Origin: Roseiarcus sp963726105
GTDB taxonomy: Bacteria; Pseudomonadota; Alphaproteobacteria; Rhizobiales; Beijerinckiaceae
Assembly: GCA_963726105.1 (NCBI GenBank)
Contig: CAVSBJ010000024.1
Span: 310,001 to 374,000 of the forward strand
DNA: 64,000 nucleotides
Reading direction: 5' to 3'
Position 1 is the first letter of the stretch. Every line of letters starts with the position of its first letter. Below, one piece after another: positions 61,548 to 64,000 of this stretch. The position numbers and the translations under genes are program-made. The notes under the pieces were generated by a model. The model worked only from the letters and a program-made list of their open reading frames with translations, was not told the origin of the DNA and ran no database searches.

Positions 61548-61934
61548 CTACACGGGGTGGAGGATACCGTCGGATCCGAGCGTTTCGATCGCCTTGACGA
61601 GAGTGAGGCCGCGATGGAGGCGGAACCATTCTCCGGTGTGGCGATGCCACTGGATGTCGAAGCGGTCGGGGCTGATCCAGTCGAGGCGAGCGAAGGGCGC
61701 GTCGAACTCCTCGCCGAGATTTTCCGGTAAGCCGGAGCGGTAGCGCTGGATGAAGCGATACTTGGCGCCATGCCATTTGCCGAGGATATCGACGGGATAG
61801 TTGAACTCCGTCGGCCGGATTGACGGCAGGAAACGCGGCTTCAGGAATTCGTCGATGAATTGTTCGCAGGCTGCGGTAACGCGAACCCTTTCGGCCTCGG
61901 AGAATCCGGCGCTCGGCTTAAGCGGCTTGCGCAT
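61548..61934 (-). CDS. IS66-associated accessory protein of unknown function
   Basis: A 128-residue frame overlapping the tnpC stop by 17 bases. It contains RFLPSIRPTEFNYPVDILG, KYRFIQRYRSG and FDIQWHRHTGEWFRLHRG. Short conserved proteins of this pattern are often found beside transposases in Hyphomicrobiales; function unknown. Confidence 0.65.
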   Translation of the reverse strand: MRKPLKPSAGFSEAERVRVTAACEQFIDEFLKPRFLPSIRPTEFNYPVDILGKWHGAKYRFIQRYRSGLPENLGEEFDAPFARLDWISPDRFDIQWHRHTGEWFRLHRGLTLVKAIETLGSDGILHPV

Positions 61935-63567
61935 GGCTCACAATCGCCTTTCGCCAGTTCCACGGCAGCAACTCGTCGAGCCGATGAGCCGGATGCGCGG
62001 CGATGCGCTGGAGCACGTCGGCGAGCCAGGCCTGCGGGTCGACGCCGTTCATCTTGGCAGTGATGATGAGGCTGTACATGTCTGCGGCGCGCCGGCCTCC
62101 GCGGTCGGATCCGCAGAATAACCACGATTTCCGCCCAAGCGCGACGCCGCGCAGCCCGCGCTCGGCGGCATTGTTGGACATGCAGACGCGCCCATCGTCG
62201 AGGAACAGCGTGAAAGGCGGCCTGCGCTTGAGCATGTACTGGATCGCCTTGGCGAGGTCGTGCCCGCGCGACAGCCTCGCCGCCTGCTCGCGCATGTAGG
62301 TCATGAGATCGTCGACCAGGGGCCGGCTTACGGCGCGTCGGACCGCCAGGCGCTCCTCGGGGCTCTTGCCGTTGATCGACCGCTCGACGGCAAACAGCGC
62401 ATCGATGCGGCGCACCACCTCGATGGCGATCGGCGAGAGCGGGATCTCCTTCTTCCCCGAAGCTTTGCGGCGCGCATTCTCCTCGATGTCGGCCATGGCG
62501 AAGAACGGGCGGCGCGCGTGCACCCAGCACGCCGCTTCCCGGATCGGGCCGGGCTTGCGGTCCGCGAGATAGAGCTTGTTGTAGCCGTCATAGGCGTCCG
62601 CTTGCAGGATGCCTGCGTATCCCGCGAGATGCGCCTGCGGATGCTCGCCTCGCCGATCGCGCGAGTAATGGAAGATCGCAGCGGGCGGGCCGGCGCCGCC
62701 GAACGGCTTGTCGTCGCGAACATAGATCCAGAGCCGGCCGGTGTCGGTCTTGCCTTTCGCCAGCACCGGCACGGTCGTGTCGTCGCCGTGAAGGCGCTCG
62801 GCCGCCATGACGTGGGCCTCGACGAGGCGCCGGAGGGGATCGAGCGCTGTGCAGACCGCGCCCACGGCGTCGGCCATGGTGGAGAGCGCGATCGGCGCGC
62901 CCTCGAGCGCGTAGCGCTCGGCCTGCCGGTTCAGAGGCTGGTGCTGACCGAACTTCTCGAACGCGATCATCGCCAAGAGGCTCGGACCCGCCCACCCCCT
63001 CGGGATCACGTGGAACGGGGCCGGCGCCTGGCTGATCGTCTCGCAGTCCCGACAGGAGAACTTCTCCCGCACCGTCTCGATCACCTTCCACCGTCGGGGT
63101 GTCGTCTCGAGCGTCTGCGTCACATCCTCGCCGAGCTTGCGCAAGCGATCGCTCCCGCAGCACGCGCAGGCCGTCGGCGGATCGATCACCACGCGCTCGC
63201 GCGGCAGGTGGTCGGGGAACGTGTCGCGCTCGGCGCGCCGGCGGGTGAAGGCGCGCACCGTCGTCGTCCGGGCGGCTGCCTGCTCCGCCGCCAGTTCGTC
63301 TTCAGTGGCGCTGGCTTCGAGTTCCTCAAAGTCGAGCGCCAACTGGTCGATCAGCCGCGACGAGCGCTCCGACCGCTGCCCGTAGACCTGGCGCTCGAGC
63401 TTGGCGATCCGCAGTTTCTGCGCCGCGATCAGCGCCATGTCCTCCGAGGCTTTCGCCCGCGCGACCGCCAGTTCCGCCGCGACTTCCAGGCGCCTCGCGC
63501 GCTCGGCGATGAGCGCCGCCTTCAGGGCGGCGACGTCGTCGGGAAGAGCCTCGGGAGCGGGATCCAT
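61918..63567 (-). CDS. tnpC: IS66 transposase TnpC (third, different element)
   Basis: A 549-residue IS66 TnpC, clearly related to but distinct from copies 1 and 2. It has CACCGSDRLRKLG and FSCRDC, then LHGDDTTVPVL, QADAYDGYNKLY and VCMSNNAAERGLRG. Ends NWRKAIVSHAQAA. Confidence 0.94.
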   Translation of the reverse strand: MDPAPEALPDDVAALKAALIAERARRLEVAAELAVARAKASEDMALIAAQKLRIAKLERQVYGQRSERSSRLIDQLALDFEELEASATEDELAAEQAAARTTTVRAFTRRRAERDTFPDHLPRERVVIDPPTACACCGSDRLRKLGEDVTQTLETTPRRWKVIETVREKFSCRDCETISQAPAPFHVIPRGWAGPSLLAMIAFEKFGQHQPLNRQAERYALEGAPIALSTMADAVGAVCTALDPLRRLVEAHVMAAERLHGDDTTVPVLAKGKTDTGRLWIYVRDDKPFGGAGPPAAIFHYSRDRRGEHPQAHLAGYAGILQADAYDGYNKLYLADRKPGPIREAACWVHARRPFFAMADIEENARRKASGKKEIPLSPIAIEVVRRIDALFAVERSINGKSPEERLAVRRAVSRPLVDDLMTYMREQAARLSRGHDLAKAIQYMLKRRPPFTLFLDDGRVCMSNNAAERGLRGVALGRKSWLFCGSDRGGRRAADMYSLIITAKMNGVDPQAWLADVLQRIAAHPAHRLDELLPWNWRKAIVSHAQAA

Positions 63568-63665
63568 GAGACGAAGGGAATCATAGTTTTCGCGATTCGA
63601 GGCGCCCTAAAATGCGTGTGGCCCCATGTTTTTCTTCGCTTGGCCGGGCGCTTTCGCCTTCGCGC

Positions 63666-64000
63666 TCAGCCCGCGCTCTTGGGCCGCCACGTCAGTTGCG
63701 GATTCCGCCAGTCGATCCCTTCGAGCATGTAGGCCATCTGCCCCGCCGAGATCGACACGACGCCCTCCTTCGCCGACGGCCAGATGAACTTTCCCCGGTC
63801 GAGCCGTTTGGCGTAGAGCGAAAGCCCGAGGCCGTCGTGCCACAGGATCTTCGCCAGGTCGCCCCGGCGCCCGCGGAAGATGTAGAGATCGCCGCCGTGC
63901 GGATCACGCTTCAACTGCTCCTGAACCTGAAGCGCCAGACCCTGCATGCCGCGACGCATGTCGGTGTGGCCAGCAGCGATCCACACCCGCACCCCGCTCG
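63666..64000 (-). CDS. tnpB: IS66 accessory protein TnpB (partial at right edge)
   Basis: TnpB-like frame: VWIAAGHTDMRRGMQGLALQ and FRGRRGDLAKILWHDGLGLSLYAKRLDRG. The frame continues to the right edge (SGVRVWIAAGH), so the true start and tnpA lie outside the window. Confidence 0.92.
   Translation of the reverse strand, partial: SGVRVWIAAGHTDMRRGMQGLALQVQEQLKRDPHGGDLYIFRGRRGDLAKILWHDGLGLSLYAKRLDRGKFIWPSAKEGVVSISAGQMAYMLEGIDWRNPQLTWRPKSAG

Noticed and set aside
62260..63732. A 490-codon plus-strand frame opposite the third IS66 tnpC
   Set aside because: Antisense to an unmistakable transposase gene.

Overview
The window looks like a chromosomal segment of a high-GC alphaproteobacterium, most likely Hyphomicrobiales (Rhizobiales). 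The main clues are the ChvE/GguAB-type sugar transporter, a glnB-glnA pair, CobT, ECF sigma/anti-sigma genes and IS5, IS66 and IS1595 elements of rhizobial type. Genus was not determined.

Region 1 (1-12.4 kb) is a nitrogen-heterocycle/amide catabolic island: a LysR regulator; a minus-strand set (lone NMT1-type binding protein, cytosine-deaminase-like amidohydrolase, FAD-linked oxidase, flavodoxin-fold quinone reductase); RidA and creatininase-family genes; allophanate hydrolase; and a plus-strand operon of AtzG-like, AtzE-like, 5-formyl-THF-cyclo-ligase-like and 2OG-Fe(II) oxygenase genes. It resembles the lower cyanuric-acid pathway but the ring-opening AtzD is absent. Region 2 (12.6-20.7 kb) is a complete L-arabinose operon: binding protein, ATPase, permease, araB, araA, araD.

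Region 3 (20.9-27.4 kb) is the most interesting part. An MBOAT acyltransferase, a 37-residue single-span microprotein and an SGNH-type protein are divergent from a fatty acyl-AMP ligase, an acyl-CoA dehydrogenase and an acyl carrier protein. Gene for gene this parallels DltB-DltX-DltD with DltA and DltC, but with a fatty-acid-type activator. The microprotein ends in FLYAQF, matching the C-terminal F-x-Y-x-x-F signature of DltX. I infer an uncharacterised cell-envelope acylation system. It is visibly more AT-rich than its surroundings.

Region 4 (27.5-36.8 kb) has cobT, an ECF sigma/anti-sigma pair, an IS1595-family element carrying small passenger genes (26-bp inverted ends, 8-bp target duplication), glnA-glnB, a cysteine-cluster protein and a csbD gene cut by an IS5 element.

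Region 5 (36.8-52.6 kb) is a decayed accessory island bracketed by two near-identical 860-bp IS5-family copies. It holds an HTH gene / HNH endonuclease / family B DNA polymerase operon (HNH gene split by IS66, polymerase broken by two frameshifts), an nSTAND3-type NTPase defence gene split by a second, inverted IS66 and further inactivated, threonine dehydrogenase, and nested IS5 remnants.

Region 6 (52.7-60.7 kb) is a formamide/urea locus: an NCS1 permease fused to a histidine kinase, a receiver-kinase hybrid, an OmpR-type regulator, formamidase, an AmiS/UreI channel, two FmdB-type zinc-ribbon genes and a broken crcB. Region 7 (61-64 kb) contains IS630/IS21-like debris and a different IS66-type element running off the right edge.

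Several genes (2OG oxygenase, polymerase, IS1595 transposase, crcB, one IS66 tnpC) differ from an intact frame by single bases. Real decay and base-level assembly error cannot be separated from the sequence alone.
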